A stretch of 64,000 nt of DNA from Allocoleopsis franciscana PCC 7113 (GCF_000317515.1 NC_019738.1:1029501-1093500); one strand, 5' to 3'; positions 27,231 through 37,341 are shown, numbered from the stretch's first letter. The notes: generated by a model not told the origin, from the sequence alone. Made by a program: numbers and translations.

Positions 27231-28625
27231 ATGACCGACCAAGTTTATCGCGCATTTCTGCGACAGTTGTCCACAGGTGGTGCAACGACAGTGCTGCTTC
27301 CTTCCTACCACTTGTCTGACAATCAAGAGACGGTCATTGGGCGTGAAGCAAGCTGCCACATTAGCTTAGAGCCAAATCTCTATTTGAGCGTATCGCGGCG
27401 TCATGCCGTGATTCGTCCTGCCTCTTTTTTGGGAAATGGCTTACCCGGCTGGGAAATTTGTGACCTGAATAGTGCCAATGGCACCTTCGTGAATGGGAAT
27501 TATTTACGAGGTTGTCAGTCATTGAAGACGGGTGATCAAATTGAGTTGGGTCAAAATGGCCCTCTGTTCATTTTTGAGTATCAGTTTGACTCCAGTCCCA
27601 ACCCCACACCCCTTTATTCCTCTCCTCAACCCACTCACTTCACCGTCGCCGCCAGTCCGCCTGTGACTCCAGTGGGGAGTGCAGGCAAACCCAAGCCTGA
27701 TTCTGTCACGTTCACTCAACTGTTTCCCCTCGCTTCCACCGGACGGGATTTAAAGCAGAAAGCCTTCTTGGTACCGGGCATTGTCACAGTACTTTTTGTG
27801 GTATTGATGTTTGCTGCCGTTGGTCAGCAAGATGTTTTTAACGTGCTGCTGGCTACTTATTTAGCCGGGGCTGCTTATTTTTTTATTTATCGACTTTGTG
27901 GCAAGTCTAAACCCTGGTGGATATTACTGTTGTGTGCAGCGTTAACTTGTCTCATCTTAGTTGGGCCACTTTTGCCCCTATTTATCACGGTTTTTCGCGA
28001 CATTTTGCCGGGGAACTTACCCAATCAGGGGGAAGAGGTAAGCTTAATGTCGTTACTCATCCGCATGTTCTTTGGGGCAGGACTGATGGAAGAGTTGCTC
28101 AAGGCATTGCCAGTTTTGGGAATATATGTTATGGGGCGATTACTTTATTCCCCGTTGCGAGAACGCATTGGCATTTGGGAACCCTTGGATGGGATTCTGT
28201 TAGGCGCGGCTTCTGCGGTAGGATTTACCCTGATCGAAACCTTAGGGCAGTATGTTCCCGGCATTATCGATAATGTAACCCTGCAAGCTGGTGAAGCCGC
28301 CGGTCAGATTTCAGGATTGCACTTGCTCATCGCCCGGATTCTCGGATCGATTGTCGGACACCTGTCTTACAGTGGTTACTTGGGGTATTTTATTGGGTTA
28401 AGTGTTCTCAAGCCCAATCAGGCGTGGCAGATTATAGGCTTTGGTTATATTTGTGCCTCCTTTCTCCATGCCCTTTGGAATACCACCGGATTTGTCAGTC
28501 CCATACTCTTGGCTGTGGTTGGGGTTTTATCTTATGCCTTTTTGGCAGCAGCAATTCTCAAGGCTAGGGCACTTTCGCCGACGCGATCGCAAAATTTTGC
28601 CACCCGTTTTTTTGGTGAAGAGTAA
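27231..28625 (+). CDS. FHA domain fused to a PrsW-type intramembrane protease
   Basis: 464 residues. N-terminal FHA domain (about 25-115) with 'TVIGREASCHISL', 'VSRRHAVI' and 'LNSANGTFVNG', holding the Arg, Ser-x-x-His and Asn residues that read phosphothreonine. A Pro/Ser linker leads to a C-terminal bundle of about eight membrane helices with the PrsW glutamic-protease motifs: 'EELLK' (Glu287, Glu288), 'FTLIE' (Phe332, Glu336) and 'HALWN' (His413). PrsW proteins cut anti-sigma factors or are related to CAAX-type proteases. The fusion suggests proteolysis at the membrane steered by Ser/Thr phosphorylation. Substrate unknown. Confidence 0.87.
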   Translation: MTDQVYRAFLRQLSTGGATTVLLPSYHLSDNQETVIGREASCHISLEPNLYLSVSRRHAVIRPASFLGNGLPGWEICDLNSANGTFVNGNYLRGCQSLKTGDQIELGQNGPLFIFEYQFDSSPNPTPLYSSPQPTHFTVAASPPVTPVGSAGKPKPDSVTFTQLFPLASTGRDLKQKAFLVPGIVTVLFVVLMFAAVGQQDVFNVLLATYLAGAAYFFIYRLCGKSKPWWILLLCAALTCLILVGPLLPLFITVFRDILPGNLPNQGEEVSLMSLLIRMFFGAGLMEELLKALPVLGIYVMGRLLYSPLRERIGIWEPLDGILLGAASAVGFTLIETLGQYVPGIIDNVTLQAGEAAGQISGLHLLIARILGSIVGHLSYSGYLGYFIGLSVLKPNQAWQIIGFGYICASFLHALWNTTGFVSPILLAVVGVLSYAFLAAAILKARALSPTRSQNFATRFFGEE

Positions 28626-28769
28626 TTGGGCATGGCAATCACTTATATTAATTCCGTTGGCATCCGAATTAACTGAGATGGGGGTGCAAAAACTCTGCGT
28701 TCCTCTGCGTGACCCTTTGCGGCCTCTGCGTTAAAAACATCTCGTATTCCAACACCAACAGATTCAATC

Positions 28770-31700
28770 CTATCCATCCGTTGTCCCTTGTAACAAGGGT
28801 ATCTGAATCACAAATTCCGTACCTTGTCCTAATTGGCTATAGCAACGGAGCTGACCCCCGTGTTTTTCCACTACAATTTGATAACTAATCGATAACCCCA
28901 AACCTGTACCCGTTCCCAGGGGTTTGGTCGTAAAGAAGGGGTCGAACAGCCGCCGCTTAACATCCTCCGTCATACCTGGGCCATTGTCGGCAATACGGAT
29001 CGCGACTTCATGGTCATTCACCAGTTCAGTACAGACTCGAATAAAGCTAGGATGAGTTTTAATTTCCTCCATTGCTCGCGTCTGATTGTACTCATCAATG
29101 GCATCGATCGCATTAACAAGCAAATTCATAAAAACTTGGTTGAGTTGTCCAGCATAACACTCAACGAGTGGCAAGTTGCCATACTCTCGAATCACCTGAA
29201 TTTCAGGATGCTTCCCCGAAGCCTTCAAGCGATTTTGTAGAATCATCAGGGTACTATCCAGCCCCTCATGCAGATTGATGGCTTTGACTTCCGCTTCAGC
29301 AATGCGGGAGAAATTGCGTAGCGCGGCGACAATCTCACAAATTCGCTCAGCTCCCAGCTTCATCGAACTCAGCAGTTTAGGCAAATCTTCAATCAGAAAA
29401 TCCAAATCGATCGCGTCAATTTCCGACTGAATTTCTGGCACGGGATGGGGATAGTGCTGCTGATAAAGCTCAATTAAACCCAAAATATCTTGAGTGTAAC
29501 CACTGGCATGAACAAGATTGCCATAAATAAAACTAACGGGATTATTGATTTCGTGGGCGACGCCAGCGACTAATTGTCCGAGACTAGACATTTTTTCGCT
29601 CTGCACCAGATAACCTTGGGTATTTTGTAGTTCAATTAAGGTTTGTTCCAGTTGTTGAGCGTGTAACTGGGCTTGTGCCGTGGCGCTGCGACTTTGTTGG
29701 TAGAGTTCGGCTTGTTGAATCGCGATCGCAATTTGAGCCGCAACCGCACCGATTAATTCCACCTCCCAATCTTGCCAATGGTACGGACAAGTATTTTTCA
29801 CCAAACCCAGACTGCCCCAAACCGAGTCGCCAAAGTGCAAGGGTACGAGTAACCAAGCGCCGGGAAAGGTTTTGGCATAGTCTTGATTAATCGCGTCTTC
29901 ACAGGTATCAGCATCGTGAATTTTCACGATTTCTAATCGCTTGAGTTGATCGGCAAGCGGATTATTTTCATCGGGAATTTTTATGCCGAGTGCGACTGGC
30001 AAGTCAAGGGATTTTCGATATTCAGATACAGTTAACCACAGCTTTTGTTCCGGCAAGTATTGCACGATGTGAGCGTAGTCTACTTTGAGAAGGGAACCAA
30101 TCTCACGGACGGCTGTGGCAAAAATCGTCTCTAAGTCTAAAGAACTGCGGATGGCTTGAGTTAGCTGATTGAGTAACTGTTCTTGTAAGAAATGGGATTT
30201 CGTTTGTTCATACAATTGGCTATGCTGAATTGCGATCGCGGCTTGAGCTGCCAAAGCTGAGAGCAAATCGATTTCCCATGATTGCCATTGTCGAGGTTCA
30301 CAACAGTGATGAGCAACCAGAAGCCCCCACAATTGATTGTTGTTCACAATGGGTACAATCAAGTTGGCTCTAACCTGGATCTGGGCAAGTAAATTAAGAT
30401 GACAGGGGTCTAGATTGGCGGTGTAAATATCTTCGAGCGCCATGACTCGACCTTGTTTGTAAGGTAAGACATACTCTTGTTCAAAACAAGGGTCATAGAT
30501 GTTTTTACCCAGGATAGAAAAGCTACTAGAAGCGACAGATTCGACAACAACATTGACACTCCAATTAGGCTGAAAACGGAAAATGATCACCCGATCTGTC
30601 TGAAGCACTTGTCGCACTTCCGCCACAGTGGCATTGAGTATCTTTTCCAACTTCAGAGATCGGCGAATCCGTCCTGCGATCGCTCCAATTAAACGCTCTC
30701 GCTGAAACTGCTGCCGTAGTGCTTCTTCAGTCTGTTGGCGTTGAATGATTTCGGCTTGAGCCTGCTGATAAAGCTCAGATTGCTGAATGGCGATCGCGGC
30801 TTGGGTAGACAGACTCTTGAGTAAATCGATTTCCAATGCCTGCCACTGCCTGGGTGCGCTACACTGCTGAGCCACCAGCAATCCCCACAATTGTTCTTCG
30901 TGCACAATAGGGACGACGAGGTTCGCTCTTACCTGAAACTGAGCTAGTAGCTCACGATGACAGGGTGCCAAGGTGGCTGTTTCAATATCCTCTATCGCTT
31001 GAATTCGCCCTTGTTGGTAAAGCTGAATATAGCTTTGTGCCAGGTAGTGATCGTTAATTACCGTTCCTGACATGGGTATCCATTCACCGCCAACCGATTC
31101 CACCACCACCACCCCACTGCCATCAGCATGGAGGCGGAAAATCAGCACGCGATCGCAGTTCAGAAATTGCCGCACTTCGGCAACCGTCGTATTAAGAATT
31201 TCCTTCAAGTTCAACGACTGATGAATACGTCCTGCGATTGTTCTAATCAGTTGCTCCTTGAGAAATTGTTGTCGTAGCGCTTCTTCGGATTGCTTGCGTT
31301 CCGTAATATCTCTTGTCGTAATTGCGATTCCATCGGCGAGGGGAATCACTTGATGATGTAACCATGAAGCAGTGATTCCTTCCACGGAAATGGGAAACTC
31401 TTCTTCTAGAACTTCGCCTGTTTCCACAACCCGGACGTATTTTTCCAAAAATCCAGCGGTGCGATTAATGGGGAACAATTGGCATAATTTCTTACCTAAA
31501 ACTTCTGCTTTGGACATCGAAATCAGCTTCTCGCCGTTCGAGTTTATATCGACAAAAACAAAGTCTTCAATACATCCTGTTTCATCTCGCACGCTCTGGA
31601 ATACAAAGAAGGAATCCAAACTTCCCTCCACTGCGGCTCTGAAGCGTGCCTCTTTCTCTTGTAGCGCATCCAGCATTTTCTGATGCTCAATTTTCCCTTG

Positions 31701-32870
31701 CTCATCAGCGATGAAACTGCCAATACTTTGAGCCATCAACTCAATAATTTCTTGTTCATAAACCTCGAAGTCTGTGCTTCTTGCTTGAAATGAAGAGAAA
31801 TTGAGGGTGCCGTAAATTTTATGATTTACAAATATAGGAGTACCGATATAAGATTGCACTCTCCAAGCCTGAGCAATTGATGAATCGCTTATAGGTTCGC
31901 TCTGGCTAATTCGATTGTAGGCTATGGTTTTTTGTTCTTCGATGACTGCCGCACAAGCCGTGTATTTTAATTCAAGCTTTAATCCAGGGTTTAAAATATC
32001 AAAATTCGATTTTACAGAGCGGATAAAGTAAGCTTGACCGTTAATTTGACTAACAATTCCAGTAGATAGTTTAAAAATTTCACACCCAGTTTGAAGATAT
32101 TCGGAAAATAATTTCTCTGAACTCTCGTATTTTGCTGTCTTGAGTCGATGTAGTTGTTTAAGATTAGAACTAAAGTTGGCTAATGCCTGGGATTTATCTA
32201 GTACAGCGGCTTCGGTTTGCAGGGATTTATTAAACGCACGCGATAAGACCAAGTTGTATTCTTGAGCACAAACTTCCTCCAAAGAATGCTCAAACTCTTT
32301 CTCGGTAATGGAATAATTATTTTGGTCGATTTGAGTTACGGAATAGGGGTGGGGTGCAAAAGTAGCAGGAAAACTTTCTTCAGATTTTTGTGCTGTATGC
32401 TCGCTGGGTTTGTACGGAGGAATCTCTTCACAAACAAGGTTAATAATTGGATTAGATTGGGTTCCTGGAACTAAGCAAGCACTCACTTTTACCGATAAGA
32501 GCCTACCGTTTTTATGCACTAGCTGGACTTCCCATTTCTGAATCGAATTAGCCTGTTGCTGTACGCCAGCTAATTGGGATTGAAATATGGCTGGATATTC
32601 TGGCTCAAAAACGGACACAATTGACTTTTGGGTTAACTCTGTCACCCTATACCCTAAATAAGCCGCACCGAACTGGGTAACGGCAAGAATCCTACCCGTC
32701 GAGTCGAGAGAAAAACCAATGCAGGGGAGGCTCTCATACAGCGCCTGAAATTCCTCTAATTGAGATTTTTTTTTATATATAGCTTCGTCTTCTTCAATCT
32801 GCCGTTTTTTAGTATTATAATTAACCGGCTGAGACTGTCTAAGGTCAGCTTTTTTCCTCAAGTGACTCAT
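28770..32870 (-). CDS. Multi-PAS/GAF sensor histidine kinase, possible bilin-binding photoreceptor
   Basis: 1366 residues, no membrane helix. Order: PAS (~45-160), GAF (~260-400), PAS (~415-535), three GAFs (~553-715, ~740-905, ~925-1085), DHp with 'GVAHEINNP' (His1106), and HATPase with 'LLVNAIDAI', 'DNGPGM' and 'GTGLGLSI'. No receiver domain follows. The second and third GAFs have 'APCHRELLAQFQVRANLVVPI' and 'DPCHLNLLAQIQVRANLIVPI' type cores (Cys637, Cys823) with the Cys-His pair used for bilin attachment in cyanobacteriochromes; the last GAF lacks it. It phosphorylates an unlinked response regulator. Signal (light or ligand) is unproven. Confidence 0.88.
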   Translation of the reverse strand: MSHLRKKADLRQSQPVNYNTKKRQIEEDEAIYKKKSQLEEFQALYESLPCIGFSLDSTGRILAVTQFGAAYLGYRVTELTQKSIVSVFEPEYPAIFQSQLAGVQQQANSIQKWEVQLVHKNGRLLSVKVSACLVPGTQSNPIINLVCEEIPPYKPSEHTAQKSEESFPATFAPHPYSVTQIDQNNYSITEKEFEHSLEEVCAQEYNLVLSRAFNKSLQTEAAVLDKSQALANFSSNLKQLHRLKTAKYESSEKLFSEYLQTGCEIFKLSTGIVSQINGQAYFIRSVKSNFDILNPGLKLELKYTACAAVIEEQKTIAYNRISQSEPISDSSIAQAWRVQSYIGTPIFVNHKIYGTLNFSSFQARSTDFEVYEQEIIELMAQSIGSFIADEQGKIEHQKMLDALQEKEARFRAAVEGSLDSFFVFQSVRDETGCIEDFVFVDINSNGEKLISMSKAEVLGKKLCQLFPINRTAGFLEKYVRVVETGEVLEEEFPISVEGITASWLHHQVIPLADGIAITTRDITERKQSEEALRQQFLKEQLIRTIAGRIHQSLNLKEILNTTVAEVRQFLNCDRVLIFRLHADGSGVVVVESVGGEWIPMSGTVINDHYLAQSYIQLYQQGRIQAIEDIETATLAPCHRELLAQFQVRANLVVPIVHEEQLWGLLVAQQCSAPRQWQALEIDLLKSLSTQAAIAIQQSELYQQAQAEIIQRQQTEEALRQQFQRERLIGAIAGRIRRSLKLEKILNATVAEVRQVLQTDRVIIFRFQPNWSVNVVVESVASSSFSILGKNIYDPCFEQEYVLPYKQGRVMALEDIYTANLDPCHLNLLAQIQVRANLIVPIVNNNQLWGLLVAHHCCEPRQWQSWEIDLLSALAAQAAIAIQHSQLYEQTKSHFLQEQLLNQLTQAIRSSLDLETIFATAVREIGSLLKVDYAHIVQYLPEQKLWLTVSEYRKSLDLPVALGIKIPDENNPLADQLKRLEIVKIHDADTCEDAINQDYAKTFPGAWLLVPLHFGDSVWGSLGLVKNTCPYHWQDWEVELIGAVAAQIAIAIQQAELYQQSRSATAQAQLHAQQLEQTLIELQNTQGYLVQSEKMSSLGQLVAGVAHEINNPVSFIYGNLVHASGYTQDILGLIELYQQHYPHPVPEIQSEIDAIDLDFLIEDLPKLLSSMKLGAERICEIVAALRNFSRIAEAEVKAINLHEGLDSTLMILQNRLKASGKHPEIQVIREYGNLPLVECYAGQLNQVFMNLLVNAIDAIDEYNQTRAMEEIKTHPSFIRVCTELVNDHEVAIRIADNGPGMTEDVKRRLFDPFFTTKPLGTGTGLGLSISYQIVVEKHGGQLRCYSQLGQGTEFVIQIPLLQGTTDG

Positions 32871-33745
32871 GCCAATTATTAAATCACGTATTGGACTTAT
32901 TCTTTAAAATCATAGCTCTCAAATCATGCATTTTTTGTGAAGATTTAAAGAATGCTATTTTTTGGTAAAACCTTATAATAGATGACCCTATCTAATATTT
33001 AAGCAAAAAAATATAGGCATTTAAAATAACGAATGTATAAATAATACCTATTTCATATATCCAAAAATTTATAACAATTTTCGGCTATTTTTTTCTGCAT
33101 TAGATGTGTTTGAGCGTGATTTGATTTATACTGCCTTTTCAAGTCTAGCGCTGGCGTGAAGCTAGCGTGATCAGAACTGTTCACTTTATGGTGATTATCG
33201 ATCTGTCCAGGAAGTAGATCCTCTTAAGGACAACGAATCGTAGTCTAGGAAGTAAAAGTACTCATGAGCTAAATTGGCCCTAGCAACTCCTAGGGAGCCG
33301 CTTTAAAGATCGTTCAAGCCTTTTGACCCTAAACTACTCAGTGTACAATTTGTACCCAAAGGGTAAAGTTCCTGGCTGCATTGGCTGTATCTGTCAAAAA
33401 TAATACAAAACGCAAAATCAATGGAACTAATATTTCAATAATTTAAAGAATATTTTTAAAAATTAAGAATATTGTGATTGTCTACTCCTAACGATAAAAT
33501 GTTTTGTTTACAAAAACCAAGGAAATACTCGTGGTTGCGCTTTCGAGCAAAGTTTGCAGATACACAGAGCTGAGTCTGTTACCGTTGAGGGGTATTTGGC
33601 AATAGGCGGTGGGAGAGTGAGTGCCAAAACAACCCTTAACACATGACCCTGACTCGCGCAAAATGATCGGTATGCTTAAGCCTTAATTCTAACGCTCTCA
33701 AAATCGCCCTAGAGAGCCTTTGTTGCCATGATGGAGTATCTTGCC
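32871..33745. other. 875-bp AT-rich spacer
   Basis: Divergent spacer upstream of the histidine kinase and the pentapeptide/TPR gene. Strongly AT-rich from 32900 to 33060 and 33400 to 33500. GTAC-AATTT-GTAC (33343-33355) is a short palindrome, flanked by ACCCT and AGGGT. No gene is seen in any frame. Confidence 0.5.
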
Positions 33746-34549
33746 ATGAAGCTCAAAATCCTTACGACTGCCGCCCTGATAACCACAACAACAACTCTAA
33801 GTGTACTAGGCGATACCCTAGTCGCGCTTCAGGCCAAGGCGGAAAACCTACAGCATACTCAACAGTTACTGTCCACTAAACAGTGTTTGCAATGTGAACT
33901 AACGGGTGCAGGCTTAGTGTTGGCTGATTTGGCAGGAGCGAACTTGAGTGGGGCAGATTTGAGCCGTGCCAACCTCAGTCGTGCCAATTTGATAGGGGCG
34001 GACTTGAGTGGGGCAAATCTAACGGGAGCTTCTCTCCATGGAGCCAATCTCAGTGGTGCCAACCTCAGTGGTGCCATTCTCAATAGTACCGACCTGAGAG
34101 AGGCAATTCTCAGCGATGCCAAATTATTTGGTACCACTCTGAGAACCTCTTATATTCAAGGAACAATAGGCATTCCTCAGTACGCAGGAACCCCTGAAGA
34201 TTTCTACGCTTGGGGTGTTGTGGAGTCACAAAGAGGAAACTATAAAGCAGCGATCGCCAATTATAATCAAGCTCTAAGTATCAAAACTGATTTTGCCGCT
34301 GCATTCTTGGCTCGGAGTGTTTCTCGTTTCAATCTAGGAGACTACAGAGGAGCCACTCAAGATGCCCAGGTAGCAGCGACTCTCTTTTCTGTGCAACAGA
34401 ATCCACTGGGCTATCAAACCGCACAGAACGTCGTTAAGGGTATAGAAATTGTCCAGAATCCACCGAAAGCTCGTAGCCGGGGTCCTTCGATTGGTGACTT
34501 TTTCGTATCAGTCGGTTCAGTCCTGTTACAATTGGTTTCTTTCTTTTGA
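33746..34549 (+). CDS. Exported pentapeptide-repeat protein with TPR
   Basis: About 267 residues from MKLKILTT; two earlier in-frame ATGs (33728, 33731) exist, but GGAG ten bases upstream and the matching MKLK start of the related gene at 36434 favour this one. A signal peptide is followed by 'LLSTKQCLQCELTGAGL', then pentapeptide repeats (A-N-L-S-G type, about 55-130) forming a right-handed beta helix, then a TPR-like part ('YKAAIANYNQALSIKTDFAAAFLARSVSRFNLGDYRGA'). Probably periplasmic, with a protein-binding role. The CxxC just before the helix is shared with the gene at 35979. Confidence 0.8.
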   Translation: MKLKILTTAALITTTTTLSVLGDTLVALQAKAENLQHTQQLLSTKQCLQCELTGAGLVLADLAGANLSGADLSRANLSRANLIGADLSGANLTGASLHGANLSGANLSGAILNSTDLREAILSDAKLFGTTLRTSYIQGTIGIPQYAGTPEDFYAWGVVESQRGNYKAAIANYNQALSIKTDFAAAFLARSVSRFNLGDYRGATQDAQVAATLFSVQQNPLGYQTAQNVVKGIEIVQNPPKARSRGPSIGDFFVSVGSVLLQLVSFF

Positions 34550-34674
34550 CCTGCATCCTATGCCAAACCCTGAACGAAAAGCAGTCCCTCACATCAGAAG
34601 GGTCATGATTCAAGCCGTCAATCGCCTAAGCCTTGTTAGGATCAAAAAGATTACTAATTCTTAAACTATTGGGT

Positions 34675-35127
34675 ATGTCATCCACCTCAACTCCATTACC
34701 AGATTCCCTCGCCCGAATTGTGGAGCGCTTTCAGCGACGTACTAATCCCAAGCAACGTTATGAGCAACTGCTCTGGTATGCCAAACGGCTGAAAGAAATG
34801 CCAGAAGACGATAAAACGCCAGAAAACAAAGTTCCTGGCTGTGTCTCCCAGGTTTTTATTACCGCTAACCTGGAAGATGACAAAGTTGTTTATCAAGGAG
34901 ACTCAGATGCTCAGTTAGTCAAAGGGTTAGTGGCTCTGTTGATTGAGGGATTGAACGGACTGACGCCGGATGAAATTCTACAAATCTCTCCAGATTTCAT
35001 TCAAGATACGGGTCTGAATGTAAGTTTGACACCTTCTCGTGCAAATGGATTTTACAACATCTTTCAGACGATGAAGAAAAAGGCACTCGGCTTCAAGCTA
35101 GGAGCTTCTTCCCAAGCACTGAGTTAA
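34675..35127 (+). CDS. sufE: Cysteine desulfurization protein SufE
   Basis: 150 residues from the ATG giving MSSTSTPLPDS. SufE accepts persulfide sulfur from the desulfurase SufS and passes it to the SufBCD scaffold for iron-sulfur cluster building. The acceptor Cys56 lies in 'VPGCVSQVF', with 'YEQLLWYAKRLKEMP' upstream and 'SRANGFYNIFQTMKKKA' downstream, all family features. It stands alone, away from sufBCDS, which is usual in cyanobacteria. Confidence 0.95.
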   Translation: MSSTSTPLPDSLARIVERFQRRTNPKQRYEQLLWYAKRLKEMPEDDKTPENKVPGCVSQVFITANLEDDKVVYQGDSDAQLVKGLVALLIEGLNGLTPDEILQISPDFIQDTGLNVSLTPSRANGFYNIFQTMKKKALGFKLGASSQALS

Positions 35128-35218
35128 TTCTGCGAAACACCTAAGTTTTTGCTCTCAGAATGATAGCGTGCGGTTGCGAATCATTCCCTCTCTACACAAA
35201 TAAATTAATCCATTGGCT

Positions 35219-35461
35219 CTAAGGTGTTTTCCCATCGCCTTTGAGCAGCGATCCTGCCGCTGCTTGTAGAGATCCGTAGGTTATTTCGGGTTGACCGTTG
35301 ATATAATACTTTCCCTCTAATGATTCACAAATATTACCGACGACCAAACCATCAGCGCCGTAAACAGCCAACAGTTGCTTAATTTGCTCGGATTGAAAAC
35401 CTTTGAGCGTTTGGCTCCAATGACTTTCATCGACTGAGCCAATTCTAATTGTTTCTTCCAT
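35219..35461 (-). CDS. Small hypothetical protein
   Basis: 80 residues, soluble, acidic; begins MEETIRIGSVDE and contains a Gly-rich middle and 'YYINGQPEITYGSLQAAAGSLL'. TAGGAG lies about 12 bases before the ATG. No recognised family. It converges with sufE. The composition looks coding, but this is not certain. Confidence 0.55.
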   Translation of the reverse strand: MEETIRIGSVDESHWSQTLKGFQSEQIKQLLAVYGADGLVVGNICESLEGKYYINGQPEITYGSLQAAAGSLLKGDGKTP

Positions 35462-35978
35462 GTAAGTAATCGACTCCTATGAGAAATTTAGACTGAATGA
35501 AAAAGTAGGGGGCAGACAACGTTCTAACACAGCTACCACAGATGAGCAACGTCTCATCATCCGCCAACAGTGCATTGCGGGATTATAACTTTTCTCTGGC
35601 TAATAGAAATGTCTCAACTTCGACAATTGTAGACAGAGAAGACAACAAGCGGTACTTTGTCGTCTGTGTCACAATCCGATACTCATGGGCTTACACAGCG
35701 ATTTTCAGCCCACTATGAGTTGTGTCATGACCAGAAGTCAATCAAGAACACCCCTCAGGGACTCCGCAGGGCAATGAACGACAGTCGTAATTTTCGGTTT
35801 GAACAGGTAGCTGACCCCTGGTGCAAATCAATTATTTTTGTAGGCATTTTGTAGGGCAGACCTCTCGCCGGCTTAAGAGGTCATATACGCAAGTGGCCAA
35901 CCCCACAAAAACATGATTTCTGCCATCGTTGAGGATGCACCCGTTACCCGGTTAGAAGAGCAGGGTGTTCAACAAAAG
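35462..35978. other. 517-bp spacer with a hairpin
   Basis: AGACAACAAG (35640-35649) pairs with CTTTGTCGTCT (35655-35665) with one mismatch and one bulge around a short loop. Short open frames here lack coding character. It holds the upstream region of the small minus-strand gene ending at 35461. Confidence 0.4.
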
Positions 35979-36434
35979 CTAGTCCCACGCTGGGATAGAC
36001 ACATCTTCTCCACCAATGCCGATTCCTGTGTTAAATATTTCGGCATCGCTAATGTTCAGCTCATCCATGGATGCCCCATATACATTCGCATCATAAATCT
36101 TGGCGCTAGTAAAATTCACCCTATTGAGATTGGCTTTTTGAAAGTTGGCATTGGTGACCAACGCCGAGGTTAAGTTAGCGCCTGTTAGGTTAGCATGAGT
36201 GAAATCAGCACCTTCGAGGTTGGCATGAGTGAGATTGGCTCCTTGCAGATTAGCTTCTCTCAAGTCTGCACCAATTAAATGTTCGCCCTGAAGGTTAGCA
36301 CCTGACAAATCACACTGAACACATTCCCCTGTGGACAATAGCTGTTTGACATGAAGCGGATTTTCAGCTTTGACTGGGTTCGTGAACCATAGCGGAGCGA
36401 GTACGCTTAGGGTTGCTAAGAGCTTGAGCTTCAT
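35979..36434 (-). CDS. Exported pentapeptide-repeat protein
   Basis: 151 residues. Signal peptide (MKLKLLATLSVLAPLWF), then 'VKQLLSTGECVQCDLSGANL', then about sixteen pentapeptide repeats (A-N-L-x-x) to residue ~130 and a short tail. The head 'LLST-x-x-C-x-x-C' matches the larger pentapeptide/TPR protein at 33746, so the two are paralogues, one having gained or lost the TPR part. The repeats form a right-handed quadrilateral beta helix. The exact role is unknown; it is probably periplasmic. The two genes flank sufE and the 80-residue gene. Confidence 0.85.
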   Translation of the reverse strand: MKLKLLATLSVLAPLWFTNPVKAENPLHVKQLLSTGECVQCDLSGANLQGEHLIGADLREANLQGANLTHANLEGADFTHANLTGANLTSALVTNANFQKANLNRVNFTSAKIYDANVYGASMDELNISDAEIFNTGIGIGGEDVSIPAWD

Positions 36435-36675
36435 AATTTTCCCCTTTTGGAAGTAATATAGGATTCCGTTCTTTGCCTCACTCTTTAATTATCTCACTTC
36501 AATCCTTGAAAAGCATTGATTTACCCTACAGGCTGCTTGTGATGGCAGAAATAGTCTTGAAGTGACCTGATGCTGCTTGGTTGCGAGATCTGGATCACTA
36601 AAATTCTTGTTAACATTTTTAAATATATATCCTTTGATAGATTGCCAAAAATTGGGACTCTCAAGTAGAACGTTG

Positions 36676-37341
36676 TCACCAGGGGAAGCCCAAGCCCGGA
36701 TTGTTCTCACTTCCCGTTAAATCGCATTGAATGACTTGTTGAAGGAGTTCGTCATTATAATCTAAGACTGATAACAATTGCTCCAGGGGTATCTTCATTT
36801 TCTGCTCTAAAATTTTAAGATTTAGTAAAGTCTTTCTTGCTTCAGGTTCAGATAAATTAAATCGATTCATGAGACGATTAACCTCTAAAATATCAACCCT
36901 TACTGTCATTTGAGTAAACTCAGATAATCGTTCGGGAATACGCTCAAATTTTTCGGGTGTTGCTCCGTTATCGTAGAAATGAATACCTTGGGTATCTACA
37001 AAGAAATCTTCAAACGGTTTAAACCCTTGGTCTAAAATCATTTGCACCGCTTGGATCGCTTCAGGTGGGGATGAACCCAAACCCACATAAACCAGAAACC
37101 AAGCGATCGTTGGATGGTTTGAACAGCCGAGGGATTTCTCAAGCTCTTGAGTAATCTGAAGGAGCAAGTCGCTAGCTATTTTCCCTCTCAAGGATTCTGG
37201 CTGTTGTGCAGGAATGAGATAAATCACTTGCTTGAGGAGTGGGTTGAGAGCGGATTGATTCCGGTTGATGATCGCTGTCACCACGGTTGAAATGAATTCA
37301 GACCCTTCTTGAGGGCTAATATTTGTTGCTTGAGTACTCAT
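36676..37341 (-). CDS. Conserved-looking hypothetical protein
   Basis: 221 residues, predicted soluble and mostly helical, no signal peptide. Features: 'LLKQVIYLIPAQQPESLRGKIASDLLLQITQELEKSLG', a hydrophobic 'TIAWFLVYVGLGSSP', and a Leu-rich C-terminal third ('ARKTLLNLKILEQKMKIPLEQLLSVLDYNDELLQQVIQCD'). I do not recognise a domain. It is divergent from the DUF3598 gene, 150 bp away, so a shared control region is possible. Confidence 0.65.
   Translation of the reverse strand: MSTQATNISPQEGSEFISTVVTAIINRNQSALNPLLKQVIYLIPAQQPESLRGKIASDLLLQITQELEKSLGCSNHPTIAWFLVYVGLGSSPPEAIQAVQMILDQGFKPFEDFFVDTQGIHFYDNGATPEKFERIPERLSEFTQMTVRVDILEVNRLMNRFNLSEPEARKTLLNLKILEQKMKIPLEQLLSVLDYNDELLQQVIQCDLTGSENNPGLGFPW

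Noticed and set aside
35913-36173. 86-residue plus-strand frame
   Set aside because: Most of it is antisense to the pentapeptide-repeat gene, whose signal peptide and repeats are clear.
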